Source: Paenibacillus sp. FSL R7-0204 (GTDB taxonomy: Bacteria > Bacillota > Bacilli > Paenibacillales > Paenibacillaceae). From it: DNA of 64,000 bases. Location of the stretch: the NCBI RefSeq assembly GCF_038002225.1, contig NZ_JBBOCA010000001.1, positions 6,448,001 to 6,512,000 of the forward strand. The letters run 5' to 3'. Below, in pieces: positions 1 through 9,669 of the stretch. The position numbers were made by a program, and so were the translations under genes. The first letter of the stretch is position 1. Each line of letters starts with the position of its first letter. A model generated the notes under the pieces. That model saw only the letters and a list, made by a program, of their open reading frames with translations. It ran no database searches and was not told where the DNA came from.

Positions 1-1105
1 AGCTGTTCTTCTATAACTGTATCCATCGTTTCTTCTACGAAAGAATCAGTCTCAATTTTGGGCTGATCCAGCTCAATCCATGATTGATCAGGTAGATCAG
101 TAATATCCCCTGCTGGCCTATTTATCGCTAATTCAAAATCATCCAGAATTCGTTCCTTATCCTGTTCCTGAATAGCCGGCAAACTCAAATAGCGCTCAAC
201 TGACGGGGCCTTCCCGGTCAGGAACCAGGCTGGCTGCCGTTTGGTTGATCGACTTCCGTTTCTGGCGAATTTGAAATAAAGACCCTGATCTTTCAATGGA
301 AATAGCTCATCTTTGATTTCCCATCCCCCGATTACCCACAGAGCTCCATTGTTTGGCCGTTTGTCTATAGTGGAAAGCCCGCGACTGGCCAGGTAGTTGC
401 CGATTTCCAGCCTCTCTTCTATATCTAAAGATTCGATTAACTCCGCTACGTTAGACACTTTTTCTGTAGCCGGCATTCCACCGTCTAAATTACCATCTTC
501 TATTACTACCGGTTTTTGCCGCGTCCATTCATCCAGACTGCCTGCCACCTTGGAGATACTTTCCTGCAGAAACTTAAACTGCTCCGTCAATGTCGGCAAC
601 AACTTCGTCTCAATCTGCTCATTCAATAGCTGTCCCAGTTGTTCACTTACAAGTTCATTTGTAACAAGATCGGGACTACTTTTTGAAGGCTGTAAGGGCA
701 TCTGATAGGCTGGTGTCTCAATCTCCAAGGATCCATAAGATTCTACATACCACGAAGCCAGCGTGAAGATATGTCTTTGGGCTGTAATTGCCAGTTCAAT
801 GGGAATTGATTTGACATTATGGGAGGCCTGATTTCCACTCAATCGCAGCCATTCAAAACTGGTCTTGATCTCTTCAGGTAGAATCCCTTCCCGGGACAGC
901 TTATGTATCCGTTCGTTATGTTTCAAGGCGAACACATTTTCCAGATTCTCTTGCTTGGATACGATAGAGGCCAGTTCTTCACTGAATAGCCTACCCTGCG
1001 TCAGTGTAGCACGTGGATTGCTCCACACCGCTTCTTCCGCTTCAACAGCCAAGACGGAGAGCCCATTATGTTTGCCTCTTCCAAAAAGGAGAATAATGAC
1101 ACCAT
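1..1105 (-). CDS. Partial protein with helicase-associated DUF4145-like N-terminal domain; 5' end apparently frameshifted
   Basis: An open minus-strand frame runs off the left edge. It carries the pattern of the N-terminal domain found ahead of Firmicutes DEAD/RecQ-type helicases and type I restriction R subunits: a run with ERIHKLSREGILPEEI, then WLRLSGNQASHN (the R-x2-GN-x-A-x-H signature). A probably flexible Glu/Gln-rich stretch follows. The helicase part, if any, lies outside the window. The start is problematic: the family-like beginning FSFLEE follows an ATG at 1103-1105 in one frame, whereas LSVLAVEAEEAVW continues in another, so a one-base frameshift near 1061-1070 is likely. AGGAGG at 1120-1125 lies 14 nt upstream of that ATG, which is long. 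It is the last visible gene of the WYL/AddB/AddA locus but is separated from it by a probable terminator. Helicase function is inferred only from domain context. Confidence 0.5.
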
Positions 1106-1128
1106 AACTTGGTTGATCGCCTCCTGTA

Positions 1129-1185
1129 TAAAATAGAAAAACGTGTATCAGTGGTCGCCATGGTACGCAGCTCCAAAGATACACG
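1129..1185 (-). terminator. Probable intrinsic terminator after the AddA-like gene
   Basis: On the minus strand CGTGTATC pairs with GATACACG (1178-1185 with 1142-1149), an 8-bp stem with a long loop, followed by a T-rich run (A-rich 1129-1141 on the plus strand). It sits between the AddA-like stop and the next gene, so that gene may have its own promoter or be reached only by readthrough. Confidence 0.45.
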
Positions 1186-1314
1186 CAATATAATCTGCGC
1201 ACACTAATCGTTACTTTTCTTCTGCGGAATAAGTCATTTTCTATACTTCTATAGTACTATTTTACGGAAGAGATTTATATCCATTTATGCAAAATATATC
1301 GAACATAGGCTCTT

Positions 1315-4300
1315 TCATAACACCACATACTCATTCCCATGCAAAAAATAAAGCCCTGTCTCTTTCACCCTCAACCCAAACGCTCTTTTCAATTCTTCCT
1401 GATAAGCCCCAACCTGAGGCCGATAGAACTCCACAAACGCCTGCTGTTGCCCATCTTCATACACATCCGTCTTAAAATCAACAACCACCCAGCCATCCTC
1501 CTCTTCAAAGAGGAAGTCAATAACGCCTTTCAAATATAGCGTCCTTGCTGTGGAACCTACTTTCAAAGCTTCGTACTCCAGATCTAGGTCCGTCCTAACC
1601 GTACGAATCGGTAACTCATGAATCCGTCGCTTCGCCGCCAGTGCACGTCGCCATAGCGGATGATTCACCACATCATCCAGCATCCTTAACACATCTGGAA
1701 TCAGCGCTTTATCCATACCCTCTTCTTCAGCGATCATCCTGATGTGCAGCTCCATCTGCTCGGATTCCGCGCCAGTCCCAAGTAGTTCAATGCAGCGATG
1801 AACCACGCTGCCGAACGCCATGCCTCTGCCCGCAAGCGGTCGAGGTGGCTGAACGGCTCCTGACTTCGCCAGTTTCGTTACCGAAGTCGACTGATACGTC
1901 GGCTGTGCCAGCCGGATTCGCCACTGACGGCCCTTATCTTCATCAGCCATTTCATCATGTACCCCTTCGTAACGTGAAGGCATCACTGGCATAACTTCAG
2001 GATCATCCAGCTCTCTATCTTCCTGAATTCCGCTATCGAAGCTGCTCCATGGATCGATCGCCGGTTTGTCCGGATATCGACTAATGATCATAAGCTGCTT
2101 GGCGCGGGTAGCGGCGACATATAGCAGCCGTTCCTTCTCTGAATTCATATACAATCGCTCCCGCTCAGCGAGTACTTCCCAGCCTGGTGGATGAGCAATC
2201 ACATCCTCTTGATATCCTCTTCGCCGCGTGATGCTGAAATATCCGCGCGCGGAATCTCCCATCCGGTCCACATGCTCTGCAGCATCATGATCGGAGTCTC
2301 CACATGGACAGGTCAGCAGTACAACTGGTGCCTCAAGCCCTTTGGCTTTATGTAGGTTCATGATGCGAACGGCATCCTGCTCACCTGCGAACAGATCGCC
2401 GCACTCTAGCTTCGCTTCTTTTACGACACGCAATATATACGAGCTCAGTTCCGGCCAGCTGGCTGCGACCATACTGTCCTTATGCAGCAGATGCAGGAGC
2501 TTGATCAATGTGCCGGCACGAGCTCGGCCAGTCTGACGAAGGGCTGCGAGCGGAATCAACCCCAGATCCTCAATGATATGTAACAGTGCCGGTAATGCCG
2601 GCATCTTCCGGATCAGATCCGCGTATTCAGCGAGTCGTACCAGTGCTTCATATACTGGCAGTGCTATCATCCCGACCTCTGCCTGATTCGGTAAAGTAGT
2701 ATAGGTTATCGGGAATCCTTGCATTTTATAATGGAAGAGTGCATTATCACTGACACTGAATAACATTCCCTTCAGCACAGCTAGCAGTGATACTGGATCT
2801 CCAGGATCATTAAGACAACTTGCCAGCATAGCAAGCGCATCTATTTCTTCGTATATCGCCGAGCTTCCAGCAGTAATAGAGGGAACTCCATACTGCTCCA
2901 GTTTTGCAGCGTACAAGTGCAAGAAATCTTTTCGTTTCAACAGTACCAGGAAATCACTTGGAGTTGCGTCCCTTACAATGAAACCACCGTCACTTCCCGG
3001 CTGCTTCTCCTGAATCTTCAAGTGGCCGCTGCAAGCCCAGGCAATATAACGAGCAGCCTTGTCTGCATCTGCTTCGGCAATCACCGCCTGGCCTCCGGCC
3101 ATTTTCGCATGAGTCATCGTGTAGACTCCATGTTGTACGCCATTCTCCGGATTAGCTGTTCGTGTATCCATATGTACAAAAGCCGCCTGATGTTCAGATT
3201 CAGCCTGTGGAAACCGGGTATTAAATTCATCATTTGTAAATTGCCCAAGATGGTGAATTGAGCGAAAGTTCGCACTTAGCTGCAGGACCTCACCACAAGA
3301 ACTGATCTTGTTTTTGACCCAATTATAGGTTGAAATATCCGCACGTCTAAACCGGTAAATAGATTGTTTCGGATCTCCAACAATAAATAAAGAACCTGGT
3401 TTGGGAGTGATCCTTCTCCAATCCGCTTCCCTTGGGTCATCACCTGTTAGAAGAAACATAAGTTCGGCCTGAATGGGATCGGTGTCCTGAAATTCGTCTA
3501 CGAACAAGCGCGTATAACGGGCAGCAAAAAAACGCCGTACATGCTCATGCTCACGGAGTAACGCAGTTGCCCGCATCAGCAGATCCTGAAAGTCTAGAAC
3601 GCCTAGTTCGTTTCGCTTGTATGCGCCATAATCAACAGCCGGACTGACAAAATCAATCAACTGCGGATATAGATACTCGCGCCAAGCACCAAGGAAGGGA
3701 AACAAAACGCGGATTTGCCATTCCAGGAACGTAACTTTGTATTCCTTTGCCATAGCACTGTCTGTCCACCTGTTTAAGGTAACATTGATTTTTCGCTCAA
3801 ATATCAATGCGAGCTGCAGTATACGCATATCATCATCAAGTCCGTGTAGTATAAGCAGTTTCTTTCCGTCACGAACCATTGCCTGCAGCGCATCCCAGCC
3901 TTGTGCTGGTTTCTGTGTTGGAATGTAACGCCCAGCTTCTGCTATCATCTGCGGCAGAGATAAGCGAATAAGGTCAAAGTCAGGTCTAGGAGAGGCAACC
4001 GTCTCAATGTGTACATCGGTATAGTCGCATACCCGTTTATATACCTGGCGCAGATCCTCCACGTTTACTTGCAAGGACGCAACGTCCGCCATCTCATCTT
4101 CCTTAACGTTCTCGATCAAGCTCACCAGATACTCATCCCAGCATTGGTCCTGCAATAAGCTAGCTTCATCTTCTTCAATCTCACGGAACATGGGATCCAG
4201 TCTCGCCTCAATCGGTCTCTCCCTAAGCAGTCTGCCGCAAAAAGAATGAATCGTGCCAATATAGCACCGATCAATCTCCTGTAAAGCCCGCTGCAACAGA

Positions 4301-4554
4301 GCCTTCTGCGGCTCTATCGCCTTACGGATCCGCCGTTCCAGCTCCAGTCTGAACCTGCATTTCAGCTCATCCGCTGCTTTCCGCGTGAAAGTAATGGCTG
4401 CGATCTGCTCGGCCACGGCGCTCCCTGACTCAATCAACGCGATCATCCGGCCAACGAGTGATGTCGTTTTCCCCGATCCTGCCCCTGCTTCCACCATCAA
4501 TGTCCGGTCTAGTATCTCTGCAATTCGCTCTCTGGCCGCCCTATCATCAACCAA
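1315..4554 (-). CDS. AddA-like UvrD/REP helicase with C-terminal PD-(D/E)XK nuclease
   Basis: This 1079-residue protein has superfamily 1A helicase motifs in order: Walker A AGAGSGKTT near residue 20, motif II LFVDEFQDTDP near 350, motif III GDPKQSIYRFRRAD near 390, then NLHKAKGLEAPVVLL and LYVAATRAKQL in the C-terminal half. The last ~100 residues carry a RecB-type nuclease motif (GVIDFLFEEEDGW, then VVVDFKTD near 1025). This is the AddA architecture: 3'-5' translocation on DNA ends plus strand cleavage. It is shorter than housekeeping AddA (about 1240 residues). Its start overlaps the end of the AddB-like gene by 8 bp, so the two are translationally coupled. With a WYL regulator upstream it may be a second, specialised AddAB-type complex rather than the housekeeping recombination enzyme; whether another addAB exists cannot be seen here. 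Confidence 0.85.
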   Translation of the reverse strand: MVDDRAARERIAEILDRTLMVEAGAGSGKTTSLVGRMIALIESGSAVAEQIAAITFTRKAADELKCRFRLELERRIRKAIEPQKALLQRALQEIDRCYIGTIHSFCGRLLRERPIEARLDPMFREIEEDEASLLQDQCWDEYLVSLIENVKEDEMADVASLQVNVEDLRQVYKRVCDYTDVHIETVASPRPDFDLIRLSLPQMIAEAGRYIPTQKPAQGWDALQAMVRDGKKLLILHGLDDDMRILQLALIFERKINVTLNRWTDSAMAKEYKVTFLEWQIRVLFPFLGAWREYLYPQLIDFVSPAVDYGAYKRNELGVLDFQDLLMRATALLREHEHVRRFFAARYTRLFVDEFQDTDPIQAELMFLLTGDDPREADWRRITPKPGSLFIVGDPKQSIYRFRRADISTYNWVKNKISSCGEVLQLSANFRSIHHLGQFTNDEFNTRFPQAESEHQAAFVHMDTRTANPENGVQHGVYTMTHAKMAGGQAVIAEADADKAARYIAWACSGHLKIQEKQPGSDGGFIVRDATPSDFLVLLKRKDFLHLYAAKLEQYGVPSITAGSSAIYEEIDALAMLASCLNDPGDPVSLLAVLKGMLFSVSDNALFHYKMQGFPITYTTLPNQAEVGMIALPVYEALVRLAEYADLIRKMPALPALLHIIEDLGLIPLAALRQTGRARAGTLIKLLHLLHKDSMVAASWPELSSYILRVVKEAKLECGDLFAGEQDAVRIMNLHKAKGLEAPVVLLTCPCGDSDHDAAEHVDRMGDSARGYFSITRRRGYQEDVIAHPPGWEVLAERERLYMNSEKERLLYVAATRAKQLMIISRYPDKPAIDPWSSFDSGIQEDRELDDPEVMPVMPSRYEGVHDEMADEDKGRQWRIRLAQPTYQSTSVTKLAKSGAVQPPRPLAGRGMAFGSVVHRCIELLGTGAESEQMELHIRMIAEEEGMDKALIPDVLRMLDDVVNHPLWRRALAAKRRIHELPIRTVRTDLDLEYEALKVGSTARTLYLKGVIDFLFEEEDGWVVVDFKTDVYEDGQQQAFVEFYRPQVGAYQEELKRAFGLRVKETGLYFLHGNEYVVL

Positions 4555-7465
4555 AACGCTCTACCTCCTTGATATGGTGAAGCAATGGAGTATTGGGTTC
4601 TAAATTCCATTTTGCCTTCGTACGTTCTGATTCATTCTTGCACACCGTTCCATAATCGCAATAGGAACATCGTTTCAACTCTGTTGTTGCGGTAAATGTT
4701 CCTGACTCCATCGAAGCTAATAGATGTCCCACCAGCTCCGATAGCTCAGCCGTCTTATTTTGAACCCGGGATACTTCATCGCCTTTGCCTCGTTCCGTTG
4801 GGAAGTAATAGGCTGACTCTACAACACGCGCCTCCGTATCCATACCGGTATGCTTAAGCCACTGTTCAACCGCAACAGCATACAGCGCATGCTGCAGTTG
4901 CGTCCCCTGTGAGAAATACTCATTCTCGTCATACTTCGCCGGACTGCCTGTTTTGTAATCATAGATCTTGTACTTGTGCGGCCCGATTTCATCAACCCTG
5001 TCCACAAACCCCTTCATTCTAATGACAAGACCATTATCCAGCCTGACGCTCATGGGTTGTCCGTCTAATGTCAATTCGAGCTCGAAAAAAAGTGGCCGTC
5101 CCTGGGCTTTTTGCTCCATCTGATAAAAAATGGCGACATCACGTCGCAGCGAATCGCATTCTTTATGAAAGATATGGGGAGTTGGCGGCGGCACCTTCGC
5201 TTCATACTCACGGATGACCTGCTCTGTGATTTCCTGAATCCTGTGTTCATCATGCTTAAGCCTATTCTCATTTATAGAACCTGCAGACATCTCTTTCAGA
5301 TAGTGATAAAAGATACTGTGAAGCAAGCTGCCTCTGCTAGCAGCATCCAGCCATTTGGAACGATCGAATTTAGCAGTCTCCTTTGCCCTGAGCTTCAGTA
5401 CTTGAGAAAAGAAAAACCTCTTTGGGCATTCCGCATATCGTTCGAGCTGAGTCACACTAAGATACGTCTCAGGATTGTTTAAATAACGAACCGCAAAGGT
5501 ATTCGTCGAGAGCATTCCTTCATACTCTGATAGGGCTCCTTCGCTAATTCGCATCTCTGCTTGTTCCAACTTAGCGGCGAATGGAAAGGATTGACGTAGT
5601 GATGAAAGGCCATCTTTCAGTTCCCCCTCAGTGTGGAACCGTCCAAGCCAGCGATCCGTCCCATCCAATAAATGCTCTCCATTCGGGTCAATCGACATAT
5701 ATCCAACCGGTCTACCCAGTACCTGTCCTAGTCCAGTCAGATTCATCTGGGGATCGTCCGTCACAATTCTAGCAGCCTGTAATAACGCAAAGGCCGGAAT
5801 GATTTCCTTCTGCTCTGCCGGATCATAGCTGGAATAGCCCAGCGTAACTTGTCCTGACAGCAATCCTAATCGGGTCTCACGTTCACGAATAATATGCTCA
5901 GTCCGCTCAGTAGATAAGAGTAACCCCTCCAGACTCCTGCGTTCCATATCCAGTAATACAGGATCCTGCCGGAGCTGTAAGGACCAAGCCTCATTACTCA
6001 TGCCCAAGATGTAAGTCTGAGTTCTTCCCGATATGCCGCCATCTTGAAGCGAAGAGATATGCAGCTTTCCGCAAGATGGTCCGCTTCCAAAGATACGAAT
6101 ACCCTCTACCATGTCTTTTACATAACGCAGCGCTCTCTCGCTGGACAGAGTACGAGGAGAAACAACCTCCAGCAGCTTCGCTTGGTCAATCAGTTCAGTG
6201 ATAACGAGTGAGTCAGCCTCACTGGACGGAACGGTGTGCTTATCAAGAAAATGTATCAATGCGTGCAAAATCATCATAGGAGACCACGTCACTTGATGCG
6301 CATCTGGCAGTTTTTGAAATAATCCTGTGAACACCCGGTCTAACAACCTGATCGCTTCAGTGTGTCTTCCCTTTAACCCAGCATTACCTGCAGCCTCTAA
6401 CATGGAATACCGTTGTCTTCCCCAGCCAATTCCACTTTGCTCCAAAGCAGGTATGAGATCAGCTTGATCCACGGATTCTCCAAGTTGATGAAATGATATA
6501 TAATCGTGCCGAAGAGCCTTAAGTAAGCACTCTACATCGTAGTTGCATTCCAGCCATTCGAGATAAACCAGCGCAGCCTTTCCGACATTTGTATAAGTAA
6601 CAGGGAGCCCTTGGGAAAAGGTACAAGGAATATCGAGAGCTTGACTGAGCGTATATATCGTTGAACAATAAGCCTCATAATTAGAAACAACGATCTCTGC
6701 TTGATCGAAGGGAGTACTCGTATTGCATATACGTCGGAATGCTTCGCGGATCTCAGCTAAAGCTCCTGTGGCATGGTACAGCTGAACAGCAACATGATCA
6801 CCATTCTGCAGAGATGACGGGAAAGCTCCAGTTTGCGGAAGAATGAGCAGTCTATCTCCAGCGATGCGTCTCAGCATTTCTTTCTCCGCAGAAGAGAACC
6901 GCTCCATATCTCTATGGATGAAGAGATGGTTATCCGCTGATCTATCAATTTCTGGTATGTAATCAAGCAGACCTGCAAAATCAGTAAATTGATTCTGTTC
7001 CAGCCATTGTTCATATGCAGAGAGCAGTTCAGTGATATAGAGACCTTTTTGCTCATGTTCAAAAACAGAAATAGAAAGACCTGAAGCAAAAATCCCCGCC
7101 CCTCGGAGTTCCTCAATCGCGTGGTGAAAGCTTTGAACGATACCTGGGGTAATCATCTCGGCTGGTATGTATTTATCTTGATGCTCCGCCATATTAACCA
7201 TAAGATTCTGGACAACCCAGAACGTCTGTTTACTATTTACTAGGCGAAGCCCTTGTTTCAACAGTTCCGGTTTAGTACGCTTCACAACAAGTGACCTTAA
7301 CGTTTCTGTTTCCACACCTAGAAGAGGGCCGTGTTCCTTTGTTATCCGATTCAGCCACTGCTCACCCTGATCATAATGATCCACAAGGAGGATCTTTCTA
7401 CGAAAGGGATCGTTATTGCATATTTCACACAAATCCGCAAACCAATTATGGTTCAAGAGACCCAC
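4547..7465 (-). CDS. AddB-like nuclease/inactive helicase with Fe-S cluster motif
   Basis: This 972-residue protein has a C-terminal PD-(D/E)XK domain with GFVDRVDEIG followed by KIYDYKTG near residue 830. It also has the AddB-type iron-sulphur cysteines: one Cys in QLERYAECPKRFFF near 678, then CSYCDYGTVC (C-x2-C-x5-C) near 935. The N-terminal half resembles the degenerate helicase of AddB, but I see no Walker A motif at the expected N-terminal position. It is shorter than usual AddB (about 1160). It starts with GTG after AGGAAGG, 51 bp downstream of the WYL regulator, and overlaps the AddA-like gene by 8 bp. Known AddB cuts the complementary strand and recognises Chi with AddA; the same role here is inference. 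Confidence 0.82.
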   Translation of the reverse strand: MGLLNHNWFADLCEICNNDPFRRKILLVDHYDQGEQWLNRITKEHGPLLGVETETLRSLVVKRTKPELLKQGLRLVNSKQTFWVVQNLMVNMAEHQDKYIPAEMITPGIVQSFHHAIEELRGAGIFASGLSISVFEHEQKGLYITELLSAYEQWLEQNQFTDFAGLLDYIPEIDRSADNHLFIHRDMERFSSAEKEMLRRIAGDRLLILPQTGAFPSSLQNGDHVAVQLYHATGALAEIREAFRRICNTSTPFDQAEIVVSNYEAYCSTIYTLSQALDIPCTFSQGLPVTYTNVGKAALVYLEWLECNYDVECLLKALRHDYISFHQLGESVDQADLIPALEQSGIGWGRQRYSMLEAAGNAGLKGRHTEAIRLLDRVFTGLFQKLPDAHQVTWSPMMILHALIHFLDKHTVPSSEADSLVITELIDQAKLLEVVSPRTLSSERALRYVKDMVEGIRIFGSGPSCGKLHISSLQDGGISGRTQTYILGMSNEAWSLQLRQDPVLLDMERRSLEGLLLSTERTEHIIRERETRLGLLSGQVTLGYSSYDPAEQKEIIPAFALLQAARIVTDDPQMNLTGLGQVLGRPVGYMSIDPNGEHLLDGTDRWLGRFHTEGELKDGLSSLRQSFPFAAKLEQAEMRISEGALSEYEGMLSTNTFAVRYLNNPETYLSVTQLERYAECPKRFFFSQVLKLRAKETAKFDRSKWLDAASRGSLLHSIFYHYLKEMSAGSINENRLKHDEHRIQEITEQVIREYEAKVPPPTPHIFHKECDSLRRDVAIFYQMEQKAQGRPLFFELELTLDGQPMSVRLDNGLVIRMKGFVDRVDEIGPHKYKIYDYKTGSPAKYDENEYFSQGTQLQHALYAVAVEQWLKHTGMDTEARVVESAYYFPTERGKGDEVSRVQNKTAELSELVGHLLASMESGTFTATTELKRCSYCDYGTVCKNESERTKAKWNLEPNTPLLHHIKEVERFG

Positions 7466-7516
7466 ATCCTTCCTACCTTGTATATTTCGAGTAATTATGA
7501 TCAGTTCCTGCTTAGT

Positions 7517-8467
7517 TTATTTATACAACTCGGTCCACTTAGCTAATTGACTCTTAACTGTTTCACGCACAGAAGCTGGCTCTAATATTTCAGCGGCTGG
7601 CCCATACTGCAGAATCCAGCGGATAAACTCTTTTTCGTTATTTACAGTCACCCCAAAAATCATACTGCCGTCTTTGTTATCTGTCATACGCGGATGAACG
7701 AACAATTCTTCCTCCCTAATGTACCTGGCAACCTCAGCATTAAACCGTACTTTAAAGGTAATATTTTTCTCACCTTGTTCTATTGACCATGTGTTCTTGA
7801 GATACTTTTTGATATTAAAGTCACTCTTGTCGAACGTTTCAGTCGTAGAATCCACTTTGAGGAAACGGCTGATTCGAAACGTCCGAATGTCCTGCTTGGT
7901 ATGGCAGAAACCGATTAAATAGAAGCGCTGATCACGAGGCACGAGGTAGTACGGATCAATCTTGCGCTCGGTAGTCTCATTCCGATACTGGGTATGATAA
8001 GTGGTTTGTATTGTCTTCTGCTCTAAAATCGCCTGAATAAGCGGTTGCAGATAATTAGGGCTTTCTTTACGGTAAGCTGGTGTACCCATCTGAATAATAT
8101 TGGTGATGTCCTCGATGATACTGTTTTGCTTGGATTTTTCCTTGTGATGTGTGGACATGACTTTATCGTAGGCCGTATGGAATCCGGGAGGCAATTTGTC
8201 CTCGTCCACCATTGAGGGCAACAGGGAGAATACTAGCGCTTCTTGTTCTGAAAAATTAAGAGGATACATAAAGAAATTGCCCATAAACCGGTAGCCAGTC
8301 CCTTTGCCTGTATTCGTTATAGGAGTGATGGTATCTAATAAGCGCAGATCCCGATAAATCGTCCGTATGTCTACATCGCATTTAAAAGCTAAATCGGCTG
8401 CGGAGATACCAGGGTTTGATTGGATCGCATTAATGATATTGAATAAACGTATAAATTTCTCTACCAT
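7517..8467 (-). CDS. WYL-domain transcriptional regulator with N-terminal DeoR/HTH-11-type helix-turn-helix
   Basis: The first ~60 residues form a winged HTH (ISAADLAFKCDVDIRTIYRDLRLLD). The middle and C-terminal parts match a WYL module: a ligand-sensing beta-barrel region with DPYYLVPRDQRFYLIGFC and RTFRISRF, then a C-terminal extension. Length of 316 residues is typical. It is the first gene of the AddB/AddA-like locus (51-bp gap). WYL regulators of this layout often control phage-defence and DNA-repair operons and respond to single-stranded nucleic acid, so autoregulation of this operon is a reasonable inference. ATG start; no other start is clearly better. Confidence 0.85.
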   Translation of the reverse strand: MVEKFIRLFNIINAIQSNPGISAADLAFKCDVDIRTIYRDLRLLDTITPITNTGKGTGYRFMGNFFMYPLNFSEQEALVFSLLPSMVDEDKLPPGFHTAYDKVMSTHHKEKSKQNSIIEDITNIIQMGTPAYRKESPNYLQPLIQAILEQKTIQTTYHTQYRNETTERKIDPYYLVPRDQRFYLIGFCHTKQDIRTFRISRFLKVDSTTETFDKSDFNIKKYLKNTWSIEQGEKNITFKVRFNAEVARYIREEELFVHPRMTDNKDGSMIFGVTVNNEKEFIRWILQYGPAAEILEPASVRETVKSQLAKWTELYK

Positions 8468-8675
8468 GATTAGTCTCCTTACAATAAGAATTCGAATTCC
8501 TATGATGTCTAAGTCTACTGAAAGGCTCTTTTAACACATTATACCTAATCATTTACACCATAACTTGTCAGGGAACATACGTTTGTTAATATATTCCTTT
8601 ATATTCATCTAATAAATTGAAACCTTTATATTAGCATTGCGTCTAATTACAATCAAGCTTAAAGGAGCGGTAAAT

Positions 8676-9290
8676 ATGAGAATTACATGCTACCACGGGG
8701 AGCACTCTAACATGGGCTATATTTATCTTACACCACCAGAAACTGAGTACAATGACGCTTATTGGAGTAGAAACGAAATAAGCCTATATGTCAGTAAGAA
8801 AAAGCTATATATTCCTTATGTAACAGATTTAGATTTAACCCCAGCATTCATTCAAATGAGAATTAGTGAGAATACCTTCAGGGCAGATTATGGTAAATCT
8901 TACGATACAGAGTATGGTAACGATATGGATAAACAAGGTTAAATTACGGGTATTGAATTAAGCCTGACTCTCCAAAAATTTGTTGATCTTGTGAGCAAAC
9001 AGGCTTTCAAAGTTATTGAAACTGAATGGAGCGGTAAGGAGTTTCATTTGATTACTTTCGACCATTTGGAGAATGTGCTCCATCCCGAGAATGTCCTTTA
9101 TAAATTGACCGATGCAGAAGATGCATTTGTAATTGTGCAACTCAATAAAGCTGAAGATCTTGGGTTCCGCTATTCAAATGACTCGGAGATGCAGCCCTTC
9201 GCCTTGTTCAAAGGATTAGTATCAGCCCGCAAAGACATGTATCCTTTGGAATACTTGTTTAAGCCGGATTTTTTCTTGTGCCAAGATTAA
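8676..9290 (+). pseudogene. Unknown gene interrupted by an in-frame TAA
   Basis: An ATG at 8676 follows AAAGGAG (8661-8667) with good spacing and opens a frame that stops at TAA 8940-8942. Translation continues in the same frame without another stop until 9290, and both halves have coding-like composition. The second half can only begin at a weak GTG (8991) with no clear ribosome binding site. The simplest reading is one ~204-residue protein, residue 89 of which has become a stop. I do not recognise the family. Alternatives are a short functional 88-residue product, or a sequencing error. It faces away from the WYL gene, with a 208-bp intergenic region between them. Confidence 0.55.
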
Positions 9291-9293
9291 AAA

Positions 9294-9336
9294 AACCTGA
9301 ATCCTCCGCGTTATGTACGCTGAATGGAATCAGGTT
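9294..9336 (+). terminator. Imperfect hairpin after the split gene
   Basis: AACCTGAATCC and GGAATCAGGTT can pair with one mismatch immediately after the stop at 9290, followed only by a weak T-rich stretch. Possible terminator. Confidence 0.3.
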
Positions 9337-9388
9337 ATGTAAGTTTTAGTTGATTATGCACCGTTATAACCTATCTATTCGGTATTAT

Positions 9389-9410
9389 CCGTCAACAATT
9401 CGTCAACAAA
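9389..9410. repeat. Conserved downstream-of-tRNA-Leu motif, copy 1 (tandem GTCAACAA)
   Basis: Two copies of CGTCAACAA 11 bp apart lie 94 bp past the 3' end of tRNA-Leu. The same arrangement occurs at 22574-22595 beside the second tRNA-Leu gene. Read on the minus strand it encodes FVDELLTD before a stop, so it could be the last codons of a decayed gene, perhaps an integrase, or a protein-binding site. Confidence 0.5.
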
Positions 9411-9456
9411 GGTAAACCAGAATGCAGATGTCGATTCATTGGCGTAAATAATAAAA

Positions 9457-9489
9457 GCAAAAAAACCTTGAAACCTCAAGGTTTTTTTG
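9457..9489. terminator. tRNA-Leu terminator (copy 1)
   Basis: A perfect stem AAAAACCTTG/CAAGGTTTTT is flanked by A and T runs just past the 3' end of the minus-strand tRNA-Leu gene. Confidence 0.75.
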
Positions 9490-9503
9490 CTCATTAAAAG
9501 TTA

Positions 9504-9586
9504 TGCGGTAGAGAGGACTCGAACCTCCACGGGTATACACCCACTACCCCCTCAAGATAGCGTGTCTGCCATTCCACCACTACCGC
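9504..9586 (-). tRNA. tRNA-Leu (GAG)
   Basis: Read on the minus strand this is an 83-nt class II tRNA with a 7-bp acceptor stem (GCGGTAG/CTACCGC), a long variable arm, and T-loop GTTCGAGTC. The anticodon loop TTGAGGG gives anticodon GAG (CUC/CUU codons). The CCA end is not encoded. The sequence is identical to the copy at 22686-22768. Confidence 0.95.
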
Positions 9587-9669
9587 GCGGTGTGTCTAAC
9601 GTTAATGCATTGTTTGAGGCCAACATTCAATATTATAAATCGGTTGCGCTCAAAAGTAAAGATGCCTGC

